Shown piece by piece: positions 6,769-14,296 of a DNA stretch of 17,671 nt (position 1 is the first letter of the stretch; every line of letters starts with the position of its first letter). The stretch lies in assembly GCA_039930945.1 (NCBI GenBank), contig JBDTSW010000041.1:1-17671 (forward strand). Direction: 5' to 3'. The notes below the pieces were generated by a model. It had not been told where the DNA came from, did not search any database, and worked only from the letters and a program-made list of their open reading frames with translations. The position numbers and the translations under genes are program-made. Source of the DNA: JBDTSW01 sp039930945. GTDB lineage: Bacteria; Actinomycetota; Thermoleophilia; Solirubrobacterales; 70-9.

Positions 6769-7781
6769 GTGACGAGGACGCATACGCCCGGGCGGGGGTG
6801 AGCCAGCGCCAGGCCGATGAGGCCGTCGAGGCGCTGGTCGCCCAGCTGGGCCGGATCGACCCCGGGCGGCCGTCGCGGGTCGTCGGGCTGCCTGGCCATT
6901 ACGCCAGCGTGATTCGGATCGACGAGCACACCGGCGTCGCCTTCGGCACCGATGGCGTCGGCACGAAGATGGTCCTGGCCGAGCGGCTGGGCCGCTTCGA
7001 CACGATCGGCATCGACTGCGTCGCGATGAACGTCAACGATCTCGTCTGCGTCGGCGCCGAGCCGATCGCCCTGCTGGACTTCATCCTTTGCGCCGACGCC
7101 GACCCGGACGTCTGCGGTCAGATCGGGGTCGGGTTGCGCCGCGGCGCCGAGCTGGCCGGCGTCGAGATCCCCGGGGGCGAGATCGCCCAGGTGGGCGACG
7201 TCGTCTCGGGCTGGGAGCTGACCGCGAGCGCGATCGGGCTGGTCGGCCTGGAGGAGATCGTCACCGGCGCCAGAGGCGAGCCGGGCGACGCGCTCATCGG
7301 CCTTCCCTCCTCCGGCCTCCACTCCAACGGCTACACCCTCGCGCGGGCCGCGCTCGACGAGGTTCCGCTCGACGACTGGCGCCTCGGGCGCCCGCTGGGC
7401 GACGTCCTGCTCGAGCCGACCGAGATCTACGTGCGGGCGGTGCTCGAGCTGTTGCGCGGCGACGTCGACGTACGCGGGCTCGCCCACATCACCGGCGACG
7501 GCCTCAACAACCTGCTGCGGCTGGGGGGCGGGGTCGGCTACGAGATCGACTCGCCGCTGCCCGTGCCGCCGGTGTTCGAGCTGATCCGGGAGCTGGGCGG
7601 AGTCGGCGAGCAGCAGATGTACGAGGTCTTCAACATGGGCCTCGGCTTCGTCTGCGTCGTCGCGGCCGCTGATACCGGCGCCGCGCTGGAGACGCTGGGC
7701 AGGCATCATCCCGGTGCCGCCCGGATCGGCAACGTCACCGACGCCGCCGGGCGCATCGAGCGACCCGGCGCCGGCGGATGA
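6765..7781 (+). CDS. purM: phosphoribosylformylglycinamidine cyclo-ligase (AIR synthase)
   Basis: A 338-residue enzyme of de novo purine synthesis that closes formylglycinamidine ribotide to aminoimidazole ribotide using ATP. Visible motifs are FGTDGVGTK (about 60-68, the ATP/phosphate loop), AMNVNDLVCVGAEPIALLDF, GLPSSGLHSNGYTLARAAL, HITGDGLNNLLRL and QQMYEVFNMGLG near the end. The usual bacterial GGETAE is PGGEIAQ here. The AMNVNDLVCVGAEPIAL and HITGDG wording is closer to archaeal-type PurM as I recall it, which a phylogeny could test. I chose the GTG overlapping the uppP TGA (GTGA, 6765-6768). An upstream in-frame start would put 29 unrelated residues before the conserved DAYARAGV start. 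Its stop overlaps the next gene's ATG. No other purine genes are visible nearby. Confidence 0.92.
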   Translation: MSDEDAYARAGVSQRQADEAVEALVAQLGRIDPGRPSRVVGLPGHYASVIRIDEHTGVAFGTDGVGTKMVLAERLGRFDTIGIDCVAMNVNDLVCVGAEPIALLDFILCADADPDVCGQIGVGLRRGAELAGVEIPGGEIAQVGDVVSGWELTASAIGLVGLEEIVTGARGEPGDALIGLPSSGLHSNGYTLARAALDEVPLDDWRLGRPLGDVLLEPTEIYVRAVLELLRGDVDVRGLAHITGDGLNNLLRLGGGVGYEIDSPLPVPPVFELIRELGGVGEQQMYEVFNMGLGFVCVVAAADTGAALETLGRHHPGAARIGNVTDAAGRIERPGAGG

Positions 7782-8413
7782 ACATCGCAATCCTGATCTT
7801 CGACAAGCTCACCGCGCTCGACGCGGTCGGCCCCTACGAGGTGCTCTCGCGCCTTCCGGGTGCCGAGCTGGAGTTCGTCGCAGTCGAGCCCGGTGCCAAG
7901 CGCACCGACACCGGGGCGCTGGCGCTGATCGCCGATCGGAGCCTGACCGAAGTCGCGGCGCCCGACGTCCTCGTGATCGGTGGCGGCGAGGGCAGCCGCC
8001 CCCTGATGGAGGACGAGGCCGTGCTCGACTGGGTTCGCGGGGCGCACGCGGCAAGCACCTGGACGACGTCTGTCTGCACCGGGTCGCTGATCCTCGGCGC
8101 CGCCGGAATCCTCGATGGGGTCCGCGCGACCACCCACTGGGCGTGGCGCCAGCGTCTGGCCGACCTCGGCGCCGAGGTGGTCGCCGACCGGGTCGTGATC
8201 GACGGCAAGATCGTCACCGCGGCCGGCGTCTCGGCGGGAATCGACATGGCGCTGACGCTGGCGGCCGAGATCGCGGGCCCCGAGGTGGCCCAGGCGATCC
8301 AGCTCGGGATCGAGTACGACCCAGAGCCGCCGTTCGACTCCGGCTCGCCAGAGAAGGCGCCGGCGGCGATCGTCGGCTTGGTCCGCGGCCTCGAGGGCGG
8401 CACCCGGGACTAG
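7778..8413 (+). CDS. DJ-1/PfpI-family protein, isonitrile hydratase-like
   Basis: A 211-residue single-domain protein of the DJ-1/PfpI (class I glutamine amidotransferase-like) superfamily. The opening MNIAILIFDKLTALDAVGPY has the conserved Asp15 and Glu21 region. VLVIGGGEGSRPL precedes the nucleophile elbow TSVCTGSLILGAAGIL, with catalytic Cys100 followed by Thr101. The ATTHWAW stretch after it is typical of the GlxA N-terminal/InhA subgroup. In Pseudomonas isonitrile hydratase, equivalent Asp, Cys and Thr residues are catalytic. There is no C-terminal AraC DNA-binding domain, so it is an enzyme or stress protein rather than a GlxA regulator. The ATG overlaps the purM stop (ATGA). The substrate is unknown and I see no functional link to its neighbours. 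Confidence 0.82.
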   Translation: MNIAILIFDKLTALDAVGPYEVLSRLPGAELEFVAVEPGAKRTDTGALALIADRSLTEVAAPDVLVIGGGEGSRPLMEDEAVLDWVRGAHAASTWTTSVCTGSLILGAAGILDGVRATTHWAWRQRLADLGAEVVADRVVIDGKIVTAAGVSAGIDMALTLAAEIAGPEVAQAIQLGIEYDPEPPFDSGSPEKAPAAIVGLVRGLEGGTRD

Positions 8414-8445
8414 CCCGGGGAGCGGCGATCGTGCTGCTACGGTCG

Positions 8446-8856
8446 ATGGTCGAAAGGCAGGCCATCTTGACCACTTTCGTCAGACTCACAGCCGGGGTAC
8501 TCCTAGTCGCCCTGCTGGCGGCCGGAATCCCGCTCGCCTGGGTCTGGGTCGGCGCGCAGGTCCAGGGCGGCACCGCCCCGAGCGGGACGGCGATCGCCAC
8601 CGTGGTCACGGGCTGCATGGCCTCCTACGGCTGCGTCGCCCTGCTGGCGGCCTGGCTCAAGGGTCGCAAGGACCAGCAGTCGGCGGCCGCTCGCCACGAG
8701 CGCTTCGCCTGGAACCGAAGCATGCGCGACTCGCGGCACCGGCCCCCGGACACCAACTTCCTCGAAAACGTCCTGATCGTGTCCACGATCGTGGTCGGGA
8801 TCATCGTCGTGGTCTGGTTCTTCCTCTACGGGAGCCCGGGCGTCCCGCAGGTCTGA
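8446..8856 (+). CDS. small hypothetical membrane protein
   Basis: A protein of 136 residues if it starts at this ATG, or 129 from a TTG at 8467. The TTG is better placed for ribosome binding (AAAGG at 8453-8457), so the shorter form is quite possible. There are three predicted membrane segments: a VLLVALLAAGIPLAWVWVG stretch, one around ATVVTGCMASYGCVALLAAW, and a C-terminal one around VLIVSTIVVGIIVVVWFFL. A basic, polar loop lies between the second and third (GRKDQQ, ARHERFAW, RDSRHRPPD). It follows the DJ-1 gene by 32 bases, with a weak TACGGT box (8438-8443) in the gap, so it may have its own promoter or be the last operon gene. I do not recognise the family. Confidence 0.7.
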   Translation: MVERQAILTTFVRLTAGVLLVALLAAGIPLAWVWVGAQVQGGTAPSGTAIATVVTGCMASYGCVALLAAWLKGRKDQQSAAARHERFAWNRSMRDSRHRPPDTNFLENVLIVSTIVVGIIVVVWFFLYGSPGVPQV

Positions 8857-8859
8857 CGG

Positions 8860-8882
8860 GCCGAGACACAAGGTGTCTCGGC
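8860..8882. terminator. hairpin terminator between convergent genes
   Basis: A perfect 10-base-pair stem, GCCGAGACAC pairing with GTGTCTCGGC around an AAG loop, starts four bases after the membrane-protein stop. There is no T-tract, as is common in G+C-rich actinobacteria. A second small stem (8895-8909, GGCCG/CGGCC) follows. Being symmetric, the pair could also serve the converging minus-strand gene. Confidence 0.65.
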
Positions 8883-8918
8883 AGCAGCATGTAAGGCCGG
8901 GAGGCGGCCGCAAGTGAT

Positions 8919-9821
8919 TCAGGAGAACCGAGCGGCTCGCCCCTGCGCCGGCTCCCACATCGTCCCGGTGAGCGCCGCCGTCGGCTTCAGCTTCCACTCC
9001 GTCGCCAGCGTCCACAGCTTGGCCTCGAGCAGCGGCCGTGCCGTGCCGGTCAACTCCTCCAGCTCGCGGGTGGCGCAGCGCCCGAAGCGCTCCGTCGCCT
9101 CGAGTACGGTCGGGCGTCGGTCGGTGACCGGCTCCGCCCCGGCCGCAAGGGCGGCGTCACGGTAGCGCTGGTAGGGCTGCCAGCCCCAGACCCCATGTCG
9201 CGATCCCTCGGCGCCGAGGAACAGGACGGAGGGAAAGCTCACCCGCTCACGGCCCTCGGTCTCGCCGATCCGGTCCTGCTCGCGCGCCTCGTCGGGCACG
9301 TCGCGGACCTCGTCGAGGTCCGCCGCGAAGGCCTCGGTGATCGCGTGCGAGCCGAGGTCGAGCTGAAACCGGGCGGAGTCGAGGCCGGCCGCGCCCGCTT
9401 CGGCGATCAGCGCGGCCGCGTGGTCGAGCTTGCGCCGCTCGACGAAGATCGCCTCGCGCGCCCGCCGCAGGTAGGCCGCGGCGGCTGCGGGGCCCTGCTC
9501 GGCCGCCGCCTTCACCGCCTGGCAGACCGGATAGGTCGAGGCCAGCGGAGCCTGGCGCCAGATGCGGGGGTCGACGGGCATCCCCGTCTCGACGCCGACG
9601 TCGAGCCAGTGCGACATCAGCGCGTCGAAGCAGTTGCGATCGCCGGTGATCCCGGCAGAGCTGTCGCGATAGTCGGCCCCGAAGGAGCGCGCGAGGCCGC
9701 CCATCACCCAGTGGAAACCGAGCTGGTCGCCGAACTCCCACTCCAAGAGGCGTAGCTTTGGTTCGGATCCCCACGACCAGGAGCAGGCGGGATCGGTGTA
9801 ATAGCGAATCTCTATGGGCAT
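8919..9821 (-). CDS. DsbA-like thioredoxin-fold protein with CxxS active site
   Basis: A 300-residue protein whose N-terminus, IRYYTDPACSWSWGSEPKL, has the beta-strand plus DPxCxWxxG signature of the DsbA/FrnE/YjbH-like thioredoxin superfamily (Thioredoxin_5-like). The active site is Cys13-Ser-Trp-Ser16 rather than CxxC, so classical two-cysteine oxidase chemistry is not available. A mono-cysteine reductase, isomerase, glutathione-linked or adaptor role is possible. A helical insert follows (about 50-140), and the C-terminal half contains VSFPSVLFLG, probably the cis-Pro strand of the fold. No signal peptide is seen, so it should be cytoplasmic. I chose the ATG that starts MPIEIRYY; longer in-frame starts would cross the palindrome upstream. 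It is divergent from the discoidin kinase. The function is unknown. Confidence 0.8.
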   Translation of the reverse strand: MPIEIRYYTDPACSWSWGSEPKLRLLEWEFGDQLGFHWVMGGLARSFGADYRDSSAGITGDRNCFDALMSHWLDVGVETGMPVDPRIWRQAPLASTYPVCQAVKAAAEQGPAAAAAYLRRAREAIFVERRKLDHAAALIAEAGAAGLDSARFQLDLGSHAITEAFAADLDEVRDVPDEAREQDRIGETEGRERVSFPSVLFLGAEGSRHGVWGWQPYQRYRDAALAAGAEPVTDRRPTVLEATERFGRCATRELEELTGTARPLLEAKLWTLATEWKLKPTAALTGTMWEPAQGRAARFS

Positions 9822-9836
9822 GGCTACGTGCAAGTA

Positions 9837-9854
9837 GGCGGTAGGCATACCGCC
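9837..9854. promoter_or_regulatory. palindromic operator candidate in divergent gap
   Basis: GGCGGTA, a 4-base spacer (GGCA), then TACCGCC: a perfect 7-bp inverted repeat. It lies in the 64-base gap between the DsbA-like gene and the kinase, 15 bases from one start and 31 from the other, where a dimeric regulator could control both. It could also be a chance palindrome in G+C-rich DNA. Confidence 0.35.
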
Positions 9855-9873
9855 GCGAACGAACAAGGTCGAA

Positions 9874-9879
9874 AATACT
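9874..9879 (+). promoter_or_regulatory. candidate -10 element for discoidin kinase
   Basis: AATACT, in a locally A-rich stretch, ends 6 bases before the kinase GTG. No ribosome-binding site is visible, so this would be a second leaderless start in the window. The match to TANNNT is imperfect at the first base. Confidence 0.3.
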
Positions 9880-9885
9880 GGGACA

Positions 9886-11394
9886 GTGAGCGGCGAGGCG
9901 ACACCCGGGTTTGCCAGCGGCATGATCGGCACCGTGCTGTCGGGCCGTTATCGGCTCGATTCCAAGCTCGGCAGCGGCGGCATGTCCACCGTCTACCTTG
10001 GGCACGACAAGACGCTCGAACGGCTGGTCGCGGTCAAGGTGCTGCACGCGGCGATCTCGGATCAACCCGACCAGATCGAGCGCTTCCGGCGCGAGGCGCG
10101 CGCAGTCGCCCAGCTCTCTCACCCGAACATCGTTGCCGTGATCGACGCCGGCGAAGACGGCGGCCACCCCTACATCGTCTTCGAGTACGTCGAGGGCGAA
10201 ACGCTGAAGCAGCGGATCGACCGCCTCGGACGGCTCCCCGTCGACGAGGCGGCCGCCTACGCGATCGAGATCGGCCGCGGCCTCGCCGCCGCCCATGCAC
10301 GGCGCCTGGTGCATCGCGACGTCAAGCCGCAAAACGTGCTCATCGACCGCGAGGGGCGGGCCAAGGTCACCGACTTCGGGATCGCCCTGTCGCTCGAGTC
10401 CGACGGCCTCACCAAGACGGGCCGGGTCCTGGGCACGACCGACTACGTCTCGCCCGAGCAGGCGATGGGTCACGCCGTCGACGCCCGCTCCGACATCTAC
10501 GCGCTGGGCGTGCTGCTCTACGAGATGCTCACCGGCCGGGTCCCCTTCGAGGCCGAGACGCTGGTCGGGGTGGCGATGAAGCACGTCAACGAGCCGATGC
10601 CCGACGTGCAGCTCGTACGTCCCCAGGTCTCGGCCGCCCTGGCGGCGGTGATCGAGCGTTCGACCCAGAAGGATGTCGAGGGCCGCTACGCGGACCTGCT
10701 GGGAATGCTCCGCGAGCTCGAGGGAGCCCTCGACGTCGAGGTCTCGCGCGCCGGCGGCGCGTCCCAAGGCGAGGCGACCACGGTGATCGAGTCGGTGCCC
10801 GAGCGCCGGCGGCTGCTGCCGGTGCGCAAGGTCTCGATCGCGGGGATCCTGCTGGTGCTGGCGGCGGCCGCTGCTGCGCTGCTGATCGCCTCGCTCACCG
10901 GCGGCGACAAGCGCAAGCCTGCGGGGCCCGGTGAGGCGCCGACGGGAGCGACGGTGGAGCTGGTCTCGGCCGAGGACTTCGATCCCGGTGGCGATCAGGA
11001 GGAGCACTCAACCGAGGTCGAGCTGGCGATCGACGGCAACCCGGACACGCCGTGGACGACGGAGACCTACGAGACCGGACCGGCCCTCGAGCCCGCCAAG
11101 CCCGGGGTCGGCCTGATCGTCGAGGCGGCCACGCCGGTCGCCGCGAGGACGATCGAGATCAGCTCGACGACGGGCGGCTGGTCCGGCGAGATCTACGGCG
11201 CTGCGAGCGGGCCACCGACGGAGTTGAGCGGCTGGGGGAAGGCGATCGGCACCGTCTCAGACGCCGCCACGGCGCAGTCGGTCCAGCTCGACGCCGCCTC
11301 TGCCAACCAGTACTTCCTCATCTGGATCACCGATCTCGCCGACTCCGAGGACGGCTTCAAGGTCGAGATCGGCGAGGTCGAGCTGACGGCCTAG
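9886..11394 (+). CDS. transmembrane Ser/Thr kinase with extracytoplasmic discoidin-like domain
   Basis: A 502-residue Hanks-type kinase. The cytoplasmic kinase domain (about 18-280) has the Gly loop LGSGGMSTVYLG (29-39), VAVKVL with Lys51, Glu70, HRDVKPQN with Asp145, DFG (163-165), and an activation loop LTKTGRVLGTTDYVSPEQ. All catalytic residues are present, so it should be active. After a short juxtamembrane stretch comes one membrane helix (about 317-337), then a 150-residue external domain. Its AIDGNPDTPWTTETY and KPGVGLIVEAATPV motifs resemble F5/8-type-C/discoidin galactose-binding folds, notably the C-terminal domain of mycobacterial MviN (MurJ). There are no PASTA repeats. The start is GTG; an ATG at 9922, giving MIGTVLSGRYRL, is an alternative. 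The likely role is sensing a wall or carbohydrate ligand. The ligand is unknown. Confidence 0.88.
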   Translation: MSGEATPGFASGMIGTVLSGRYRLDSKLGSGGMSTVYLGHDKTLERLVAVKVLHAAISDQPDQIERFRREARAVAQLSHPNIVAVIDAGEDGGHPYIVFEYVEGETLKQRIDRLGRLPVDEAAAYAIEIGRGLAAAHARRLVHRDVKPQNVLIDREGRAKVTDFGIALSLESDGLTKTGRVLGTTDYVSPEQAMGHAVDARSDIYALGVLLYEMLTGRVPFEAETLVGVAMKHVNEPMPDVQLVRPQVSAALAAVIERSTQKDVEGRYADLLGMLRELEGALDVEVSRAGGASQGEATTVIESVPERRRLLPVRKVSIAGILLVLAAAAAALLIASLTGGDKRKPAGPGEAPTGATVELVSAEDFDPGGDQEEHSTEVELAIDGNPDTPWTTETYETGPALEPAKPGVGLIVEAATPVAARTIEISSTTGGWSGEIYGAASGPPTELSGWGKAIGTVSDAATAQSVQLDAASANQYFLIWITDLADSEDGFKVEIGEVELTA

Positions 11395-12359
11395 AAGTCG
11401 TGCGCGCGATCGGCCTCGTGGCGCTCGATCGCCAGCCGCACCAGGCGGTCGCAGACCTGCGGGTAGCCGACGCCGGAAGCCTCGAACAGCTTCGAGAAGA
11501 CGCTGGTCGAGGTGAAGCCGGGGATCGTGTTGATCTCGTTCACCAAGACCTCGCCGTCGTCGCGGACGAAGAAGTCGCAGCGGGCCAGGCCGGAGCCGTC
11601 GATCAGCCCGAAGGCGCGCGCCGCCAGCTCGCGCACGCGCTCGGTCGCCGCCTCGTCGATCCGGGCGGGCACGATCAGCTCCATCTGGCCCTCCGAGTAC
11701 TTGGCCTCGTAGTCGTACCAATCGGCGTCGGCGACGATCTCGCCCGGCTGGGAGACCTCGGGGTCGGCGTTGCCCATCACCGAGCACTCGACCTCCCTGC
11801 CGCCGCCGTGAGCCTCGACGATCACCCGCGGATCGTGGCGTCGCGCCAGCTCGATCGCCTCGTCGAGCTCGGTCTCGGGGCTCGCGACCTTGGAGATGCC
11901 GACGCTCGAGCCCAGGCGAGAGGGCTTGACCCAAAGCGGGCGGGCCATCGCCGCCACCTGGTCGTGCCAGCCCTCCTCCCCAACCTCGCAGAAGTCCACC
12001 TGCGGCAGTGCGTGGAACGCGCACAGTCGCTTGAAGATCAGCTTGTCCATGGCCACGGCCGCCGCCAGCACCCCCGGGCCGACGTAGGGGACATCGAGGC
12101 ATTCGAGCAGGCCCTGGACGCTGCCGTCCTCGCCGAAGGGCCCGTGCAGCGCCGGGAAGACGGCGTCGGCGCCGAGCAGCCCGCCCGCCGCCCGCAGGTC
12201 GACCTCGGCGCCGTCGCGTATCCAGCGGCCATCGCGCTCGATCAGCACCGCGACCGGCTCGTGCCCCGCCGCCCGCAGGCCTTCGACCACCGAGGCGCCT
12301 GACTCGAGCGAGACCTCGTGCTCGCTCGAGCGCCCGCCGCTGAGGACGACGACCTTCAT
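11391..12359 (-). CDS. ddl: D-alanine-D-alanine ligase
   Basis: A 322-residue cytoplasmic ATP-grasp enzyme that joins two D-alanines for the peptidoglycan stem peptide. Motifs along the chain are GGRSSEHEVS (8-17), HGPFGEDGS (72-80), VKPSRLGSSVGISK (144-157, including the Ser of the active site), the omega loop YDYEAKYSEG (215-224) with the Tyr expected of D-Ala-D-Ala rather than D-Ala-D-Lac specificity, and NEINTIPGFTSTSVF (274-288), the metal and product site. The length is typical of the short Ddl type. The ATG overlaps the pknB stop (ATGA, 12356-12359), so it is the distal gene of the kinase operon. Its stop TAG shares a CTAG palindrome with the stop of the converging kinase gene. Confidence 0.96.
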   Translation of the reverse strand: MKVVVLSGGRSSEHEVSLESGASVVEGLRAAGHEPVAVLIERDGRWIRDGAEVDLRAAGGLLGADAVFPALHGPFGEDGSVQGLLECLDVPYVGPGVLAAAVAMDKLIFKRLCAFHALPQVDFCEVGEEGWHDQVAAMARPLWVKPSRLGSSVGISKVASPETELDEAIELARRHDPRVIVEAHGGGREVECSVMGNADPEVSQPGEIVADADWYDYEAKYSEGQMELIVPARIDEAATERVRELAARAFGLIDGSGLARCDFFVRDDGEVLVNEINTIPGFTSTSVFSKLFEASGVGYPQVCDRLVRLAIERHEADRAHDF

Positions 12360-14287
12360 CGGCCCACCGCGGGCCGAGTGGGCGATTTCGGCGTCGTCGA
12401 GGTGGTCGGAGTGGTGGTCGGGGGCTGCTTCAGGACCCCGACGACGATCGTCACCTCGTCCCCCGAGCGGACCCGGGTGCCCGCCGAGGGCGCCTGGCCG
12501 ATCACCCGCCCGTCCTCGGAGGGGTCGGTGGTCGGGGCCTCGTCGATGCTGACGTTGAGCCCGCGGGAAGTCAGGTTGGCCACGGCCGCCGACCGCGTCA
12601 ACCCCTCGACGCCGGGGACGATCACCGAGCCGGCGCCGGTGGAGACGATGATCGAGACCGTCGACCCCTTCTTCAGCCGGCTTCCCGGGCCGGGGTCCTG
12701 GCCGATCACCTCCCCCTCGGGCTGGTCGGCGTCGCGCTCGTCGACGTCGACGATGAACCCGAGGCGCTCGAGCTCGGCCTTGGCGTCGACCTCCTGCTGG
12801 CCGATCACGTCGGGCAGCTCGATCACGTTCGTGCCCTTGGAGACGAGCAGGGTCACCGGCGAGCCGCAGTCCACGCTGGTCCCCCGGGGCGGGACGCTGC
12901 CCACGGCTTGACCGGGTTTGGCCTGCGACGAGAACTTCTCGCGCAGGCCCTTCAGCTCGAGCCTGGCGCCGTCGATCTTCGTCCGCGCCTGGGCCAGGGG
13001 CAGCCCCGCGACCTTCGGCACCGTCACCTTCTGGCCGGTCGAGATCGTGATCGTCACCGTCGAGCCCTGGTCGGCGTTCTCTCCGTCTCTGGGGCTCTGC
13101 TCGACCACCAGCCCGGCCTCGGTGCAAAACGGCCGGGCCTCGGAGTTCACCTCAAAGCCCTTCGCCTGGAGGATGCGGTGGGCCTCTGCCCGGGTCTTGC
13201 CGGTCACGTTCGGGACGCCGACCGTGTCGGGGCGGGTGAGCGCGAACGCGGCCACCCCGCCCAACAACAGCAGGATCGCGCCGATGACCAGCGCCCGGCG
13301 CCGGGTCATCCAGCCACCGTCATCCCCCTCGTGGGCGGCCTCTTGCTCGCTCGCCATCGCCGCCTCGGCGGGGTCGGCGCCGGCGGCGATCGCGGCACCC
13401 GCTCCGGCCGCCCCCGCCGCGGCGACCGCCGCGTAGGAGGCCGTGTCGCCAAGGCTTCCGCCCGAGGGGTCGGCCTCGGCGGCGTCGAGTGCACGCGAGA
13501 ACTCGTCGGCCGAGGCAAAGCGGTTGGCGGGGTCCTTCGCCAGCGCTCGGAGGACGACGGCGTCGAGCGCCGGGGTGACGCTCGAGTTGAGCTCGCTCGG
13601 CGGCCGGGGCTGCTCGGAGACCTGCTTCAGGGCGATCGTCACCGCGCTGTCGCCGTCGAACGGAACCCGGCCGGTGAGCGCCTCGTAGAGAATCACGCCG
13701 ACCGAGTAGAGGTCCGAGGAGGAGGTGACGTCGAGGCCCTGCGCCTGTTCGGGCGAGAGGTAGTGCGCGGTGCCCAGAACCGACCCCGTCTGGGTGATCT
13801 CCGAGGCGCCGGCACGGGCGATGCCGAAGTCGGTGACGCGAGCGCGCCCCTCGGCGTCGACCATCACGTTGCCGGGCTTGAGATCGCGGTGGACGATCCC
13901 CCGCTCGTGGGCGAAGCGGGCGCCGGCGAGGATCTGGCGGGTGATCTCGACCGCCTCCCCGACCGAGAGGCCGCGCTCGATCAGGTCCTTGAGCGAGGCG
14001 CCCTCGACGAACTCCATCGCGATGTAGTGCGACCCCTCCCACTCGCCGCGGTCGTAGACGCCGACGACGTTGGGGTGCTGGAGCCCGGCGGCGGCCGTCG
14101 CCTCGCGACGGAAGCGCTCGACGAACTGCTGGTCTTGGGCGAACCGCTCGTGCAGGAACTTCAGCGCCACCCGGCGGTCGAGCATCTGGTCGGTGGCGAC
14201 CCAGACGTCGGCCATCCCTCCCGAGCCGATCTTGGCGATCAGCCGGTAACGGCCGTTGACCTCCTGTCCCTGTTCGAAGCGGCGCAC
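12356..14287 (-). CDS. pknB: PASTA-domain Ser/Thr protein kinase PknB
   Basis: A 643-residue sensor kinase. The cytoplasmic kinase domain (about 14-270) has IGSGGMADVWVA, VALKFL with Lys43, Glu62, HRDLKPGN with Asp135, DFG (153-155), and activation-loop Thr165/Thr167 in ITQTGSVLGTAHYLSPEQ. An Ala/acid-rich linker of about 60 residues leads to one membrane helix (about 331-351). Four external PASTA repeats follow (about 354-418, 419-486, 487-551 and 554-617), each with a PxVxG start and a G-S/D-x-V-T end. A Thr/Pro-rich tail finishes the protein. PASTA repeats bind muropeptides or lipid II in this family, linking wall status to phosphorylation. Cys388 and Cys474 are the only PASTA cysteines. 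The GTG start lies nine bases after the pbpA stop, without a strong ribosome-binding site. Confidence 0.96.
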   Translation of the reverse strand: MRRFEQGQEVNGRYRLIAKIGSGGMADVWVATDQMLDRRVALKFLHERFAQDQQFVERFRREATAAAGLQHPNVVGVYDRGEWEGSHYIAMEFVEGASLKDLIERGLSVGEAVEITRQILAGARFAHERGIVHRDLKPGNVMVDAEGRARVTDFGIARAGASEITQTGSVLGTAHYLSPEQAQGLDVTSSSDLYSVGVILYEALTGRVPFDGDSAVTIALKQVSEQPRPPSELNSSVTPALDAVVLRALAKDPANRFASADEFSRALDAAEADPSGGSLGDTASYAAVAAAGAAGAGAAIAAGADPAEAAMASEQEAAHEGDDGGWMTRRRALVIGAILLLLGGVAAFALTRPDTVGVPNVTGKTRAEAHRILQAKGFEVNSEARPFCTEAGLVVEQSPRDGENADQGSTVTITISTGQKVTVPKVAGLPLAQARTKIDGARLELKGLREKFSSQAKPGQAVGSVPPRGTSVDCGSPVTLLVSKGTNVIELPDVIGQQEVDAKAELERLGFIVDVDERDADQPEGEVIGQDPGPGSRLKKGSTVSIIVSTGAGSVIVPGVEGLTRSAAVANLTSRGLNVSIDEAPTTDPSEDGRVIGQAPSAGTRVRSGDEVTIVVGVLKQPPTTTPTTSTTPKSPTRPAVGR

Positions 14288-14296
14288 GTCGCGGCC

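Noticed and set aside
8895..8909. The second hairpin (GGCCG/CGGCC) as a separate small RNA or terminator
   Set aside because: A 5-bp stem in G+C-rich DNA is weak evidence alone. I mention it only as possible support for the larger hairpin beside it.
9247..11007. A 586-codon minus-strand open frame
   Set aside because: It spans the kinase gene and the divergent promoter region, and its C-terminal part is a frame-shifted shadow of the DsbA-like gene. No domain was recognised.
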